From contig NZ_RPEM01000013.1 of NCBI RefSeq assembly GCF_004745575.1, forward strand, positions 9,348 through 73,347: a stretch of DNA of 64,000 nt, in the 5' to 3' direction. Source of the stretch: Pseudotabrizicola sediminis (GTDB lineage: Bacteria > Pseudomonadota > Alphaproteobacteria > Rhodobacterales > Rhodobacteraceae). Shown piece by piece: positions 47,959-57,295 of the stretch. Every line of letters starts with the position of its first letter. Within the stretch, counting starts at the first letter, position 1. The notes under the pieces are model-generated. The model was not told where the DNA came from and ran no database searches. It worked only from the letters and a program-made list of their open reading frames with translations. The translations under genes and the position numbers were made by a program.

Positions 47959-48744
47959 ATGAAAGCACTGCAGATCGCCGCAACCGGGATGGCTGCACAA
48001 CAGATGCGGGTCGATGTCGTCGCCAACAACCTCGCAAACATGTCGACCACTGGCTACAACGCCCGTCGCGCTGATTTCGCTGATCTTCACTATCAGCAAC
48101 TGGCACGGCCCGGGTCGGTGACAGCCAGTGACGGCACCATATTGCCCACCGGGGTTCAGCTTGGCCTTGGCGTGCGCCCCGCCGCAGTTTCGGTCATTCT
48201 TGCACAAGGGGCATCTTCCCAGACCGGCGGCGATCTGGATCTCGCCATCGAAGGGCGCGGCTATCTGGAGGTTACCTTGCCCGGCGGCAATGCTGCCTAT
48301 ACCCGCGATGGCGCGCTCAAACGCACGGGTGACGGCCTTATCGTCAACTCCGAAGGGCATCAGGTGGCCCCGGGCCTGACCATTCCGGCGGATGCAAGAT
48401 CTCTTGCCATCAATGCTGACGGCGAGGTCTATGCCTATTTCGCCGACCGGGTTGAGCCAGAGCTTTTGGGCGCGCTGTCACTGGTGGGGTTCACCAATGA
48501 AAAGGGACTGGAGGCGATCGGGTCCAACCTGTTCGTTGAAACCGAGGCGTCCGGCCCTGCACTGCCAGGTGCCCCGGGCGAAGACGGTCTGGGCACACTG
48601 CGTCAGGGCTATCTGGAGGAAAGCTCGGTCGATGCCGTGCGCGAAGTGACCGAGCTGATCAAGGCGCAACGTGGGTATGAGCTGAACGCCAAGGTCATCA
48701 CGGCCGCAGATCAGATGCTGGCCGCAACCACGCAGGTGCGCTGA
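47959..48744 (+). CDS. flgG: Flagellar distal rod protein FlgG
   Basis: A 261-residue distal rod protein (MKALQIAATGMAAQQMRVDV start; VVANNLANMSTTGYN near residue 20; C-terminal LEESSVDAVREVTELIKAQRG and TAADQMLAATTQV). It matches FlgG in length and end. Its stop overlaps the flgA start by one base. Confidence 0.95.
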   Translation: MKALQIAATGMAAQQMRVDVVANNLANMSTTGYNARRADFADLHYQQLARPGSVTASDGTILPTGVQLGLGVRPAAVSVILAQGASSQTGGDLDLAIEGRGYLEVTLPGGNAAYTRDGALKRTGDGLIVNSEGHQVAPGLTIPADARSLAINADGEVYAYFADRVEPELLGALSLVGFTNEKGLEAIGSNLFVETEASGPALPGAPGEDGLGTLRQGYLEESSVDAVREVTELIKAQRGYELNAKVITAADQMLAATTQVR

Positions 48745-49163
48745 TGTGGCGTTTGATTTGCTGTCTGCTTCCCCTTCCGGCCTCTGCCGATGCCTTGATC
48801 ACCAACCGTGTCATCAAGGCGGGTCAGATGATTGAAGCAGCAGATCTCTCGGTTGTTCAGGCGGATATCCCGGGTACCCTTTCTGATCCGGCGCGCGTCG
48901 CCGGGCAAGAGGCGCGCGTCATGCTGTATCCTGGCCGGCCCATCCGCGAAGATCAGGTCGGTCCTCCGACCGTTATCGCCAGAAATCAGGTGGTGGGGCT
49001 TTCCTATATTGCAGGCTCATTGGCCATATCGACCGAGGGCCGCGCGCTTGACCGGGGTTCGGTCGGCGATGTGATCCGTGTCGTGAACCTGTCGTCCCGC
49101 AACACTGTGCACGGTCGGGTCATGCCCGACGGAACCGTGCGCGTCAGCCCGTCCGAAGGATAG
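48744..49163 (+). CDS. flgA: Flagellar P-ring assembly chaperone FlgA
   Basis: A 139-residue periplasmic protein with a short Sec signal (MWRLICCLLPLPASADA) and the SAF domain (VIKAGQMIEAADLSVVQADI, then GRPIREDQV). The C-terminus reads VIRVVNLSSRNTVHGRV, typical of FlgA, and the protein is short for the family. FlgA assists P-ring (FlgI) assembly, but flgI is not in the window. Confidence 0.9.
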   Translation: MWRLICCLLPLPASADALITNRVIKAGQMIEAADLSVVQADIPGTLSDPARVAGQEARVMLYPGRPIREDQVGPPTVIARNQVVGLSYIAGSLAISTEGRALDRGSVGDVIRVVNLSSRNTVHGRVMPDGTVRVSPSEG

Positions 49164-49167
49164 CCCC

Positions 49168-49887
49168 ATGCGAGTCGCATTTTGTTTTCTGTTCTTTCTG
49201 GCGGGCTGTACCTCGCTTGACGAGGTGGGGCGCGCGCCCGGCTTCTCGCCGCTGGAGGGCAGCTATCAGCATCACGCCATGTACTCCAACGCCCTGCCGC
49301 AGTCTGCAGACCCGACCGGTCCGACAGAGGCCTCCTCGCTCTGGACCGCAGGTCGGTCCTCACTTCTGGGCGACAGGCGCGCCGGCAAGCGCGGCGATAT
49401 TCTGACCGTGGTGATCGAAATCGATGACCGCGCCGAGATGACGAATTCATCTGATCGCACCCGCACCGGCAACCAGACCATGGGCATGCCGCAGCTTATG
49501 GGCCTGCCACAGCGGATTGACCGCGCCCTGCCCGAGGGCGCTTCGATGGCCAAGGCGGTAGAAACCGGGTCTTCTTCGACGTTCGCCGGTGATGGCTCGG
49601 TCTCACGGCGGGAAAAGCTTACGCTGCGCGTGGCTGCAACCATTGTCGAGGAATTGCCGAACGGGGTGTTGCGCATCGAAGGGCAGCAAGAGGTCAGGGT
49701 CAATTTTGAGCTGCGCGAATTGATTGTCACCGGTTATGTGCGTCCGGCCGACATCTCGCGCACCAATGAGGTGACCTATGACAAGGTCGCCGGTGCCCGC
49801 GTTTCCTATGGCGGTCGGGGGCAGATTACCGATTTTCAGCAGCCCCGCTATGGGCAGCAGATCACTGATATCCTCCTCCCGTTCTGA
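49168..49887 (+). CDS. flgH: Flagellar L-ring lipoprotein FlgH
   Basis: A 239-residue outer-membrane lipoprotein. The lipobox LAGC is at residues 11-14 after a short hydrophobic signal (FCFLFFLAGC). The FlgH core reads GDILTVVIEIDDRAEM near residue 78, and the end is GQQITDILLPF. It forms the L ring. Confidence 0.95.
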   Translation: MRVAFCFLFFLAGCTSLDEVGRAPGFSPLEGSYQHHAMYSNALPQSADPTGPTEASSLWTAGRSSLLGDRRAGKRGDILTVVIEIDDRAEMTNSSDRTRTGNQTMGMPQLMGLPQRIDRALPEGASMAKAVETGSSSTFAGDGSVSRREKLTLRVAATIVEELPNGVLRIEGQQEVRVNFELRELIVTGYVRPADISRTNEVTYDKVAGARVSYGGRGQITDFQQPRYGQQITDILLPF

Positions 49888-49894
49888 GGGCAGA

Positions 49895-50380
49895 ATGCGT
49901 AAACTCCTTCCCCTTCTTCTGATCATGATTGGTGCAGGTGCCGGGCTCGGTGCCGGGCTGTACCTGCGTCCCGCACCACCGGTCGCCGAGGGGGAAACTG
50001 ACCCCGCTGCCGAAGGCGATGCCCATGCCGCAGGCGCCAGGCAGAGCCCGGAACAACTGCCGGAATTTGTAAAGCTGACCAATCAGTTCGTTGTTCCCCT
50101 GGTCGAAAAGAACCAGATAGCCTCTCTGGTTATTATATCGCTCAGCATAGAGGTGACGCCGGGGGGAACTGACCAAGTTTATGCGAAAGAGCCGAAGTTG
50201 CGCGATGAAATTCTGCAGCGGCTGTTTGACCATGCAAACACCGGCGGGTTCCGGGGTACATTTACCGATGCAGACAATCTTGTCATCCTGCGCAATGGTC
50301 TGACGGAAGTGGCGCGGGACGTATTGGGGAATATCGTCAAGACCGTCCTGATCACCGATATCATCCGACAAGACAGCTGA
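49895..50380 (+). CDS. fliL: Flagellar basal body-associated protein FliL
   Basis: A 161-residue single-pass membrane protein. The start at MRKLLPLLLIMIG is chosen to give one N-terminal transmembrane segment (residues about 4-24), followed by a linker and the periplasmic FliL domain (KLTNQFVVPLVEKNQIASLV; ALTEVAR-type tail). It interacts with stators. The family is divergent and it is accepted from length, topology and position. It is the last gene of the flgB operon. Confidence 0.82.
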   Translation: MRKLLPLLLIMIGAGAGLGAGLYLRPAPPVAEGETDPAAEGDAHAAGARQSPEQLPEFVKLTNQFVVPLVEKNQIASLVIISLSIEVTPGGTDQVYAKEPKLRDEILQRLFDHANTGGFRGTFTDADNLVILRNGLTEVARDVLGNIVKTVLITDIIRQDS

Positions 50381-50409
50381 TCCGCCACAACCTGATCGGT
50401 GTGCAGGCG

Positions 50410-50434
50410 CGGTCCGAAAGGACCGTTTTGTTTT
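50410..50434 (+). terminator. Intrinsic terminator after fliL
   Basis: cggtcc and ggaccg form a perfect six-pair stem with a gaaa tetraloop, directly followed by ttttgtttt. It lies 30 bases after the fliL stop and fits a textbook rho-independent terminator of the flgB operon. Confidence 0.88.
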
Positions 50435-50667
50435 ATGGGGTCTGGGTCGGGCCCAACAGACGAGCGATGCCTTGCCGGTGGCCTTCCTTTCTGAAGCCGC
50501 ACATATCACCGCTGCCCTGTCACCTTTCTGGCACCTCAGCCATTTTGTTTCCGGCGCGACGCTGGTCTTGGCGCAGGCAGGGTAAGCAACTCGAGAAGGT
50601 AAAGGTCAAGAAATCTTAGAAAAGAAATCAAGTTACTGATTTAAGTATATTTTTTGGATTCGACACT
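50435..50667. other. Gap between the two flagellar operons; no confirmed gene
   Basis: No supported gene. One plus-strand frame reads HITAALSPFWHLSHFVSGA to a stop at 50583-50585, but with no start or ribosome site after the terminator. The last 60 bases are markedly AT-rich compared with the surroundings. This may be the scar of lost sequence. Confidence 0.4.
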
Positions 50668-50700
50668 GAGGGTACCCGTGGGCAGGCCCACGCCACCCTC
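50668..50700 (-). terminator. Hairpin downstream of the flhA-fliR-flhB operon
   Basis: gagggt/accctc (outer) and cgtggg/cccacg (inner) make a 12-pair interrupted stem with a cctg loop, 18 bases after the stop at 50718. It is followed on the minus strand by AT-rich sequence, though not by a pure T run. It probably ends the slt-flhA-fliR-flhB operon. Confidence 0.5.
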
Positions 50701-50717
50701 GCCCCGCATGGCCGCAC

Positions 50718-51047
50718 TCAGCGCTTCAGCGTCAGCTTGCCCAGAACATCCGCCTGCCCGAAAGAGCGTTGCGCGGCCGAATGGAGGGCGATCCATTCCG
50801 CCGTGTCCCGCGCAAGCTGTTGGTTCAGCAGGATCCGGCGGTTCGTGGTCCACAGCCCGAAACGATCGACAACCTGCGCGGCGACAATCGGATCAAGCAC
50901 CCCCCCCGTCTGGGTCTTGTCCAGCGCGGCCAGCAACGCTTCTGTCTGCCGCTTGCGCGACGATGCCACGCTCAGCCGCATCAAATCGCGGTCACGCAAA
51001 AGCTGCGCGATCCGGTGCAACTGCAAAAGCTGGTTCGCCGCGGTCAT
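50718..51047 (-). CDS. Hypothetical flagellar-operon protein, last gene of the flhB operon
   Basis: A 109-residue, mostly helical, basic protein (LLQLHRIAQLLRDRDLMRL; LDPIVAAQVVDRFGLWTTNRR). Its start overlaps the flhB stop by four bases. The short amphipathic helices resemble FliJ in size, but the classical FliJ pattern is not evident and fliI is elsewhere. Its function is unknown; a cytoplasmic export helper is a possibility from position only. Confidence 0.7.
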   Translation of the reverse strand: MTAANQLLQLHRIAQLLRDRDLMRLSVASSRKRQTEALLAALDKTQTGGVLDPIVAAQVVDRFGLWTTNRRILLNQQLARDTAEWIALHSAAQRSFGQADVLGKLTLKR

Positions 51048-52132
51048 CTGCTCCGCTCCCGCGCGCGCTGACGCATGGCGTCGGCAAAGCGAATCGCGGC
51101 GGCCACCGCCCGATAATGATCGCGCTCGACAGGCTTGCCGATGTCAACCGTGGCAAACAGAAGCCGCGCCGTCGGCGGATCGGAATGAAGCGGCACGCCA
51201 TGGGCCTCCGCCGCGTCCCGGATGCGGCGGGCGACCTCATCAACACCTTTAGCCACCACAACCGGTGCCGTGCGCGCGCCCCTGGTCCAGCGCAGGGCCA
51301 CGGCAAAATGTGTGGGGTTGACGATCACCACGTTGGCCGTCGCAACATCGGCCAGCATTTGGTTCATCGCAATGTCCTGACCCCGCTGGCGCCGCTGGGC
51401 CTTGGTATGCGGATCGCCTTCGCTGTCCTTCATTTCGTCCATGACCTCCTTGCGGGACATGCGATTGCGCTGGGCCAGGGCGTGGCGTTGCCACAGCAGG
51501 TCAACCGCCCCGATCACGGCAGTGACCAACACGACGAACCCCAGAAACTGCCCCAGCAAGGCGATCAGAAGCAGAAGACTCTGGCGTGGATCCAGTGCAG
51601 CAGTGGCCAGAATGCTGGATGCGTGGCCTATCAGAAACCAGGCGAGCATCAGCGAGACGATTGCCAGCTTGAGAAAGCTTTTCGCAAATTCGAACAGACC
51701 TTCTGCCCCGAACTTCTTCTTGGCGGTGGCTAGCACAGATATGCGTGACAGCTTCGGGATCAGCTTGTCTGGCGCAAAAACGATGGCCTGATGCGACACC
51801 AGCGCAAGAACCACTGCTCCAGCCGGAACAGCCATGAACAGCACAAAAGGCAAAATGGCCGTTTCAATGATGCCGCCCACGACCGGGCGCGCAGATCGGG
51901 CCGCGAGGCGTCCGATCTCGGGGGACTGGTCGATCAGCACCAATCCTGCCGTTGCGGCCTTGTCAATCGCTGGCGCGCCGAGAAGGCCGGCAAGAAGCAA
52001 TCCCGCGTAGGACGCTGCGGCCGGAAGCTCGGTCGATTTGGCGATATCCCCTTTTCGGCGCGCCTCAGCCAACTTCTTTTCACTTGGGGCATGTTCCTTG
52101 TCGCCCGGGCCCTGATCGTCTGACTCTGCCAT
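51044..52132 (-). CDS. flhB: Flagellar export protein FlhB
   Basis: A 362-residue membrane protein with four hydrophobic segments and a cytoplasmic C-terminal domain. The autocleavage site NPTH is in VIVNPTHFAVALRW near residue 270. The N-terminus KEHAPSEKKLAEARRKGDI is also typical. It switches export substrates with FliK. It follows fliR by five bases. Confidence 0.96.
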   Translation of the reverse strand: MAESDDQGPGDKEHAPSEKKLAEARRKGDIAKSTELPAAASYAGLLLAGLLGAPAIDKAATAGLVLIDQSPEIGRLAARSARPVVGGIIETAILPFVLFMAVPAGAVVLALVSHQAIVFAPDKLIPKLSRISVLATAKKKFGAEGLFEFAKSFLKLAIVSLMLAWFLIGHASSILATAALDPRQSLLLLIALLGQFLGFVVLVTAVIGAVDLLWQRHALAQRNRMSRKEVMDEMKDSEGDPHTKAQRRQRGQDIAMNQMLADVATANVVIVNPTHFAVALRWTRGARTAPVVVAKGVDEVARRIRDAAEAHGVPLHSDPPTARLLFATVDIGKPVERDHYRAVAAAIRFADAMRQRARERSR

Positions 52133-52137
52133 GGCGG

Positions 52138-52908
52138 TTATGGCAGCGGCGCGGCCGGAGCCGCCAGGAAGCCGTTCAGCGTCTGAAGCCAGACCGCCAG
52201 AGCGAGCGGTGTGACCAGCAAAAGCAGGACCAGCCCGCCGAAACTGAGCGCGGGGGCTCCAATGAAGGTGACCATCAGCTGCGGCATGGCGCGGTTGATC
52301 ACCCCAAGCGCGACATTATAGATCAGCGAGGCGATGACAAAGGGCATCGCGATCATGAAAGCCAGGGCAAAGGCGCGCCCGGTCTGCGCGACCCCCCATT
52401 CAGCAACCAGCGCCGCCGATGGCCATTGACCGGGGGGAAAAAGTTCGTATGCCAGCAGCAGATAGTGCAGAATCCGCACATGCAGCCCAGCCCCCACTGC
52501 AAGCGCGAGTCCGGTGACAACCAGCAGTTTGGAAATTGCCGGTTGCGCCTCCGCCCCGGCGGGAAACAGCTGTGACAATGATGTCGCATTCGCGGCGATG
52601 GAGCCTGCGGTCAGCAGGCACAGCACGAACATCCGTACCATCAGCCCAAGGATCAGACCGATCGCAACCTCTGGCGCGAAACCGGCAGTGAGGGGAATAT
52701 CTGACACGATTGGGTAGGCCGCAGGGCCGATGGCAGCCGAGAAAACCACCGCCAACACCAGCCTGATCCGGGCGGGAATGCTGGTTTCGCCAAAGGCTGG
52801 CAGCGTGGCCATGACAGCCCCGACGCGCAGGAAAATCAGCGCCGCCCCCTCTGCATAGGCCGACAGGGTTGTATGATAGGTCAGCAACAATTCATTCAGG
52901 GCGATCAT
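52138..52908 (-). CDS. fliR: Flagellar export gate protein FliR
   Basis: A 256-residue integral membrane protein with about six hydrophobic segments (ALIFLRVGAVMATLPAFGE near residue 22; LVVFIGAPALSFGGLVLLLL-type end). The pattern fits FliR and is consistent with the fliR-flhB order. Its ATG overlaps the flhA stop by four bases. Confidence 0.92.
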   Translation of the reverse strand: MIALNELLLTYHTTLSAYAEGAALIFLRVGAVMATLPAFGETSIPARIRLVLAVVFSAAIGPAAYPIVSDIPLTAGFAPEVAIGLILGLMVRMFVLCLLTAGSIAANATSLSQLFPAGAEAQPAISKLLVVTGLALAVGAGLHVRILHYLLLAYELFPPGQWPSAALVAEWGVAQTGRAFALAFMIAMPFVIASLIYNVALGVINRAMPQLMVTFIGAPALSFGGLVLLLLVTPLALAVWLQTLNGFLAAPAAPLP

Positions 52909-54980
52909 TGCGGGACGAGTCCGACAATCGCGGGCCGCGCCTCCAGCCCGATTTCCTCGTAGGACAGCACCGGCGCGCTAAGGCCTTTGGCAGCAAGCAC
53001 GGTCCGGATGAACCGCCGACGCAGGGTCGAGGTGACAACTGCGGCGGAAATTCCGGTCTCTGCCGTCCGGTTGATCTTTTCGGCGAGGAGCGTCGACAAG
53101 CGCGCAAATTGTTCCGGGGGCAGGGCAATGTCCTGAAGCCCCCGCTCTCCGGCAATCTGATAGGTCGAGAAGGTCTTTTCCCATTCCGGCGCAATCTGGA
53201 TCAGGGGAATCGTGCCATCCTTTCGTTTCAGATCTGACACCAGCTGAAAGCCGATTTTTTGCCGGACATGTTCGCAGATGGATTCAGCCGAAGGCAGGCT
53301 GCGACCTTCGGCGATGGCTTCAAGGATCAGGGGCAGGTTCCGGATCGATACCCGCTCTTCCAGCAGCAGCCTGAGCACCGAAAGCAGCAGGTCGGCGGGC
53401 ACCTTTTCCGGGATCATCTCATCCAGAAGTTTGCGATTGGCCACCGCGCGGGCCGGATCCGTGACGTTGATGAATTCGTCTAGCAGTCGCCGCAGCCCCC
53501 GCAAGGACAAGAGCCGCGCAAGATTGGAGCGGATCACCTCGAGCAGATGCGTGGCCAGCACTTCGGGGGGGGAGACCACCGTCATCCCGGCGATCACCGC
53601 GTCTTCCTGCTTGTCGGGCAGGATCCAGCGGGCGGCAGTGCCGTAAACCGGTTCGCTGACATCAACGCCATCGGGTGCCGGCATGCCTTCATTCAGCAGC
53701 ACAAGGCAGCGATCGGGCATCAGCCGATTGGTCACCCGTTCCACCCCCTGAATCCGGATCCGATAGGTGCCTGGGGGCAAAGACGGCTCGTCCGTCAGCC
53801 GGATCTCCGGCAGGATCAGGCCATAGCTGGCGGCAATGTGATTGCGCATGTTTCCGATGCGGCCATCAAGCCCCGTTGCGGGGTCAAGCACCATGGCAAC
53901 CAGGTCAGGGGCAAACTCGAGATGAAGTTCATCAAAATCAAGCACGTCGCCCAGTGGAGTACGCTTCGGAGGGTCTGGGGTGACACTCGAACCCTCGTCC
54001 GGTAGGGCGTTTCGGCGGTGCACCATGAGCGCTGTGCCCGCAAGGGCCGCAGATCCAAGGATAAAGGGCAAAAAGGGCATGCCCGGTACCAGGGCAAAAA
54101 GCGCGAGCAGAACGGCGACAGTGCCAAGTGCGCCGGGATAGCGGCCCAGCTGCGCGAAGAAAGACACATCGGCCGCGCCCGTGGCACCGCCGCGCGCCAG
54201 CAGAAGCGCGGCTGCGACAGAGATGATGACCGCAGGGATCTGGCTGACCAGCCCGTCACCAACCGTCAGGATGGCATAGGTTTCAAAGGCGCGCCCGATC
54301 GGCATGTCATGCAGGAACACGCCCATCACCAGCCCCATCACGATGTTGAGCATGGTGATCAGAAGACCGGCAACCGCATCGCCCTTCACGAACTTTGACG
54401 CACCGTCAAGCGAGCCGAAGAAATTGGTTTCGGCCAGTTCGCGCTCCCGCCGCGCCTTGGCTTCGGCATGATCAATCGCCCCTGCCGCCATGTCGGCATC
54501 AATCGCCAACTGACGGCCCGGCATGCCATCAAGCGCAAAGCGGGCCCCGACCTCTGCCATCCGGCCTGCACCCTTGGTGATGACCATGAAGTTCACGATC
54601 AGCAGAACGCAGAAAATGACGACGCCCAACAGGACGTTGCCCCCCATGATGAAATTGGCAAAGCCTTCAATCACCGCGCCGGCGGCATCGGTTCCGGTGT
54701 GCCCTTCGCCGATGATCAGCTTGGTCGAGGACACGTTCAGCGAGAGCCGGAGCATCAGCGAGGCAAGCAGGATTGTGGGGAATGCTGAAAAATCAAGCGG
54801 GCGCTCGATGAACAGCGTCACCGTCAGCATCAGGATGGCAAGGGAAAAGGACAGCGCAAGCCCGATATCAAGCATCCAGGCCGGAACCGGCAGGACCATC
54901 ATCACGATGACCGCCATCAAGGCCAGCGCAAGCAGGATGGTCGGGCGAAAGAAAAGCGCAAGTCGGGCTCTGGGGGTCAT
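52905..54980 (-). CDS. flhA: Flagellar export protein FlhA
   Basis: A 691-residue FlhA. The start at MTPRARLALFFRPT is preferred to 55103, which overlaps the transglycosylase gene. About eight transmembrane segments lie in the first 320 residues, with VSSTKLIIGEGHTGTDAAG near residue 85 and the FHIPEP-domain region (MAEVGARFALDGMPGRQLAID) near residue 155. A large cytoplasmic C-terminal domain follows. It is the main export-gate subunit. Confidence 0.96.
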   Translation of the reverse strand: MTPRARLALFFRPTILLALALMAVIVMMVLPVPAWMLDIGLALSFSLAILMLTVTLFIERPLDFSAFPTILLASLMLRLSLNVSSTKLIIGEGHTGTDAAGAVIEGFANFIMGGNVLLGVVIFCVLLIVNFMVITKGAGRMAEVGARFALDGMPGRQLAIDADMAAGAIDHAEAKARRERELAETNFFGSLDGASKFVKGDAVAGLLITMLNIVMGLVMGVFLHDMPIGRAFETYAILTVGDGLVSQIPAVIISVAAALLLARGGATGAADVSFFAQLGRYPGALGTVAVLLALFALVPGMPFLPFILGSAALAGTALMVHRRNALPDEGSSVTPDPPKRTPLGDVLDFDELHLEFAPDLVAMVLDPATGLDGRIGNMRNHIAASYGLILPEIRLTDEPSLPPGTYRIRIQGVERVTNRLMPDRCLVLLNEGMPAPDGVDVSEPVYGTAARWILPDKQEDAVIAGMTVVSPPEVLATHLLEVIRSNLARLLSLRGLRRLLDEFINVTDPARAVANRKLLDEMIPEKVPADLLLSVLRLLLEERVSIRNLPLILEAIAEGRSLPSAESICEHVRQKIGFQLVSDLKRKDGTIPLIQIAPEWEKTFSTYQIAGERGLQDIALPPEQFARLSTLLAEKINRTAETGISAAVVTSTLRRRFIRTVLAAKGLSAPVLSYEEIGLEARPAIVGLVPQ

Positions 54981-54987
54981 GTTGGCG

Positions 54988-55671
54988 TCACCGCAGCAAA
55001 GGGAGGGCGGGATGGTCAAAGCTGCTGACCAATGATCCGTAAGCGCCGGGTTGCCCGGCCCGAAGCAGCGGATAGCGGTTGTCGCGTTCAGTGCTTTGCT
55101 CAAGGGCGGGGTGCTGCGGTGCCTCCATTACGGCAGCCACCTTTGCCAGATAGGCCCCGGCTGCACCCGAATGGCGTGAGTGATAGGCACCTACTGCACC
55201 CTCCCACGAGCCGAACTCATCAAACAGCGTCAGCAAGAAACGGGCGGCATAAAGCGCGTTCTCCTCCGGGTCGAACATGTCAGCGAGGGACGTGAATTTT
55301 GCACCATGCCAGTGGACGTTGATTTGGAAACAACCGATATCAATGTTGGCCTGACCCTGCGCCATAGCGTCGGAAACATGGTCCATCGCCTCTGTTTCGG
55401 TGCCAAAGAATGATCCCGCCCCGGCCTGGTTGACCGTCCAGGGCCATGGTGAGAAGACGCCGCCCACTGACCGACCCGATTCAACACGGGAAATGGCCAT
55501 CAGCACCCGGACCGGAACGCCGCTTGCCTTGGCGGCTTTGGCTGCAGCCTTGTCACAAAGGTTTGCGGTGCCCTGAGACGCAAGGGCATAGGCGAAAGGC
55601 TGGTCGACCTGTGGCAAGCCCGCAAGCCATGCAAGGGCAGAGCCAATCATAACAACCGCGTTCCGCCGCAT
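54988..55671 (-). CDS. Lytic transglycosylase (SLT domain), flagellar-linked
   Basis: A 227-residue periplasmic protein. From MRRNAVVMIGSAL a signal peptide is visible to about residue 30. The goose-lysozyme-like SLT fold is shown by VLMAISRVESGRSVGG (catalytic Glu, near residue 62), IDIGCFQINVHWH near residue 110 and AVGAYHSRHSG near residue 160. It would cut peptidoglycan for rod passage. It is the first gene of the flhA operon (eight bases before flhA). It resembles the SltF enzyme described in Rhodobacter sphaeroides; that identity is inferred. Confidence 0.85.
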   Translation of the reverse strand: MRRNAVVMIGSALAWLAGLPQVDQPFAYALASQGTANLCDKAAAKAAKASGVPVRVLMAISRVESGRSVGGVFSPWPWTVNQAGAGSFFGTETEAMDHVSDAMAQGQANIDIGCFQINVHWHGAKFTSLADMFDPEENALYAARFLLTLFDEFGSWEGAVGAYHSRHSGAAGAYLAKVAAVMEAPQHPALEQSTERDNRYPLLRAGQPGAYGSLVSSFDHPALPLLR

Positions 55672-55839
55672 GAGAATTTGCCCGCCCGATTTACACACAC
55701 CATTCTGGTGCTTATGCAGACCCTACGACGCGAATCTTTCAAATTAGAAAACAGCTTGCTGCAGATGCAGGCTTGATCTTGGTATTGGCCTGCTTACCCT
55801 GCCAATCGGGGGGCGACCCAGAGATGACGGAGCAGATGA

Positions 55840-56085
55840 ATGACCCAGCGGCTACACCTTGTGTTCGGGGGGGAACTTGTCGACCCCTCGAAATCGACAT
55901 TTGCGGATGTGAACGACATCCACATCGTGGGTATGTTCCCGGATTACGCTTCGGCCCACAAAGCCTGGAAGGCAGAGGCGCAGCGGACCGTGGACAATGC
56001 CCATATGCGGTATTTCATCGCCCATATTCATCGCCTGCGCGATGAAGAGCAGGCGGGATCTGTGACCGAAGAACTGAGCCGGTAA
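55840..56085 (+). CDS. DUF4170-family small protein
   Basis: An 81-residue protein (LHLVFGGELVDPSKSTFADV; HIVGMFPDYASAHKAWKAEAQ; RYFIAHIHRLRDEE) typical of DUF4170, a short family placed before waaA in Rhodobacteraceae. No motifs suggest catalysis. A ggagcag ribosome site precedes the ATG. It lies 13 bases before waaA. Confidence 0.85.
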   Translation: MTQRLHLVFGGELVDPSKSTFADVNDIHIVGMFPDYASAHKAWKAEAQRTVDNAHMRYFIAHIHRLRDEEQAGSVTEELSR

Positions 56086-56098
56086 TCCGGCCTTAAAC

Positions 56099-57295
56099 AT
56101 GGTGCACTCCCTTGGCCTGACGCTTTACAATATGCGTCCCCGGCGTGACCCTTCAGGGGGCCATGCCTGGCCAGAGCGGTTGGCCGGGCGGCTGATCTGG
56201 ATGCACTCCCCTACAGCCGAGGCGGGACGCGGTTTGTTGGAACTGGCCGCGCGTCTGATCGAGGAAGACGGCCTGACGGTTCTGTTCACCTGTACAGATC
56301 CTGTGCCGTTGCGCCCCGGTCTGATCAGGCAGCCCCCGCCAGAGGACCGGCCTGCCGAGGTGCGCGCCTTTCTGGATCACTGGCGGCCCGAGATGGCGCT
56401 GTTCTGTGATGGCGAACTGCGGCCGGCGCTGATGCATGAAGCGGGTGAGCGCGGCATGCCGCTGCTGATGGTCGACGGACGTGCGCCCTACCTGCTCAAG
56501 GGGCGTGATGGCTGGTATCCCGGACTGATGCGGTCTTCGCTTCAGGGGTTTTCGCATGTTCTCGCGATTGACGAGGCTGCGGCGCGGGCATTCCGCAAGG
56601 GCGGGGCGGCCCTGTCTGCCGTGGCCGTCACCGGACGGATGGAAGAAAACAGCGCGGCCCTGCCCTGTCTGGAGGCGGAACGCGCGGCGCTGGCAAAGCT
56701 GTTGGCCACGCGGCCGGTGTGGCTGGCCGTTGGTCTGCCCGAAGCAGAGGAGACCGCCGTCATTCTGGCGCATCGTGCGGCACAAAGTCTTGCCCACCGG
56801 CTTTTGCTGATCATCGCCCCACAAGACCCGGCGCGGGCAGAGCCTTTGGCAAGGCGGCTGGCGGAGGATGAAGGCTGGATTGTCGCCGAGCGGGCCGAAG
56901 ATCAGGAACCGGAAGCCGAGGTCGAAGTGTTCGTGGCCGACGGGATGGCAGAGCTTGGCTTGTGGTATCGGCTGGCACCCATCACCTTTATGGGTGGCAG
57001 TCTTGCCGGGCAGGGCTGTGCGCGCAATCCGATGGAGCCGGCGGCTCTTGGGTCGGCCATTCTGTACGGTCCGCGACCGGGGTCATTTGGCAGCACATTT
57101 GGCAGGCTGGGAGCCGCGCGTGCCGCGCGTGCGGTTGGAAGTGCGGTTGATCTGGGCGAAGCGCTGTCAGACCTGTTGTCGCCGGACCGGGCGGCCCGCC
57201 TTGCCCAGGCCGCATGGACGGTTGCATCAGACGGGGCAGAGGTGACCGAGAACGCTGTCGGTCTGGTGCGCAAGTTCACCAGCGGGGTCAAGTGA
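56099..57295 (+). CDS. waaA: 3-deoxy-D-manno-octulosonic acid (Kdo) transferase
   Basis: A 398-residue Kdo transferase (KdtA/WaaA), of the GT-B fold. The conserved segment is [13 protein letters not shown] near residue 34; the family norm is HAxSxGE, here altered to [29 protein letters not shown] is near residue 113, and the C-terminal nucleotide-binding [20 protein letters not shown] near residue 300. It adds Kdo to lipid A. It overlaps lpxK by one base. Confidence 0.9.
   Translation: MVHSLGLTLYNMRPRRDPSGGHAWPERLAGRLIWMHSPTAEAGRGLLELAARLIEEDGLTVLFTCTDPVPLRPGLIRQPPPEDRPAEVRAFLDHWRPEMALFCDGELRPALMHEAGERGMPLLMVDGRAPYLLKGRDGWYPGLMRSSLQGFSHVLAIDEAAARAFRKGGAALSAVAVTGRMEENSAALPCLEAERAALAKLLATRPVWLAVGLPEAEETAVILAHRAAQSLAHRLLLIIAPQDPARAEPLARRLAEDEGWIVAERAEDQEPEAEVEVFVADGMAELGLWYRLAPITFMGGSLAGQGCARNPMEPAALGSAILYGPRPGSFGSTFGRLGAARAARAVGSAVDLGEALSDLLSPDRAARLAQAAWTVASDGAEVTENAVGLVRKFTSGVK

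Noticed and set aside
50401-50619. 72-residue plus-strand ORF after fliL
   Set aside because: It starts inside the terminator hairpin and has no ribosome site or recognisable motif.
50718-51733. Long plus-strand reading frame of about 340 residues opposite the flhB operon
   Set aside because: It is Arg/Ala/Pro-rich antisense of flhB and the small flagellar gene; a shadow of high-GC codon use.
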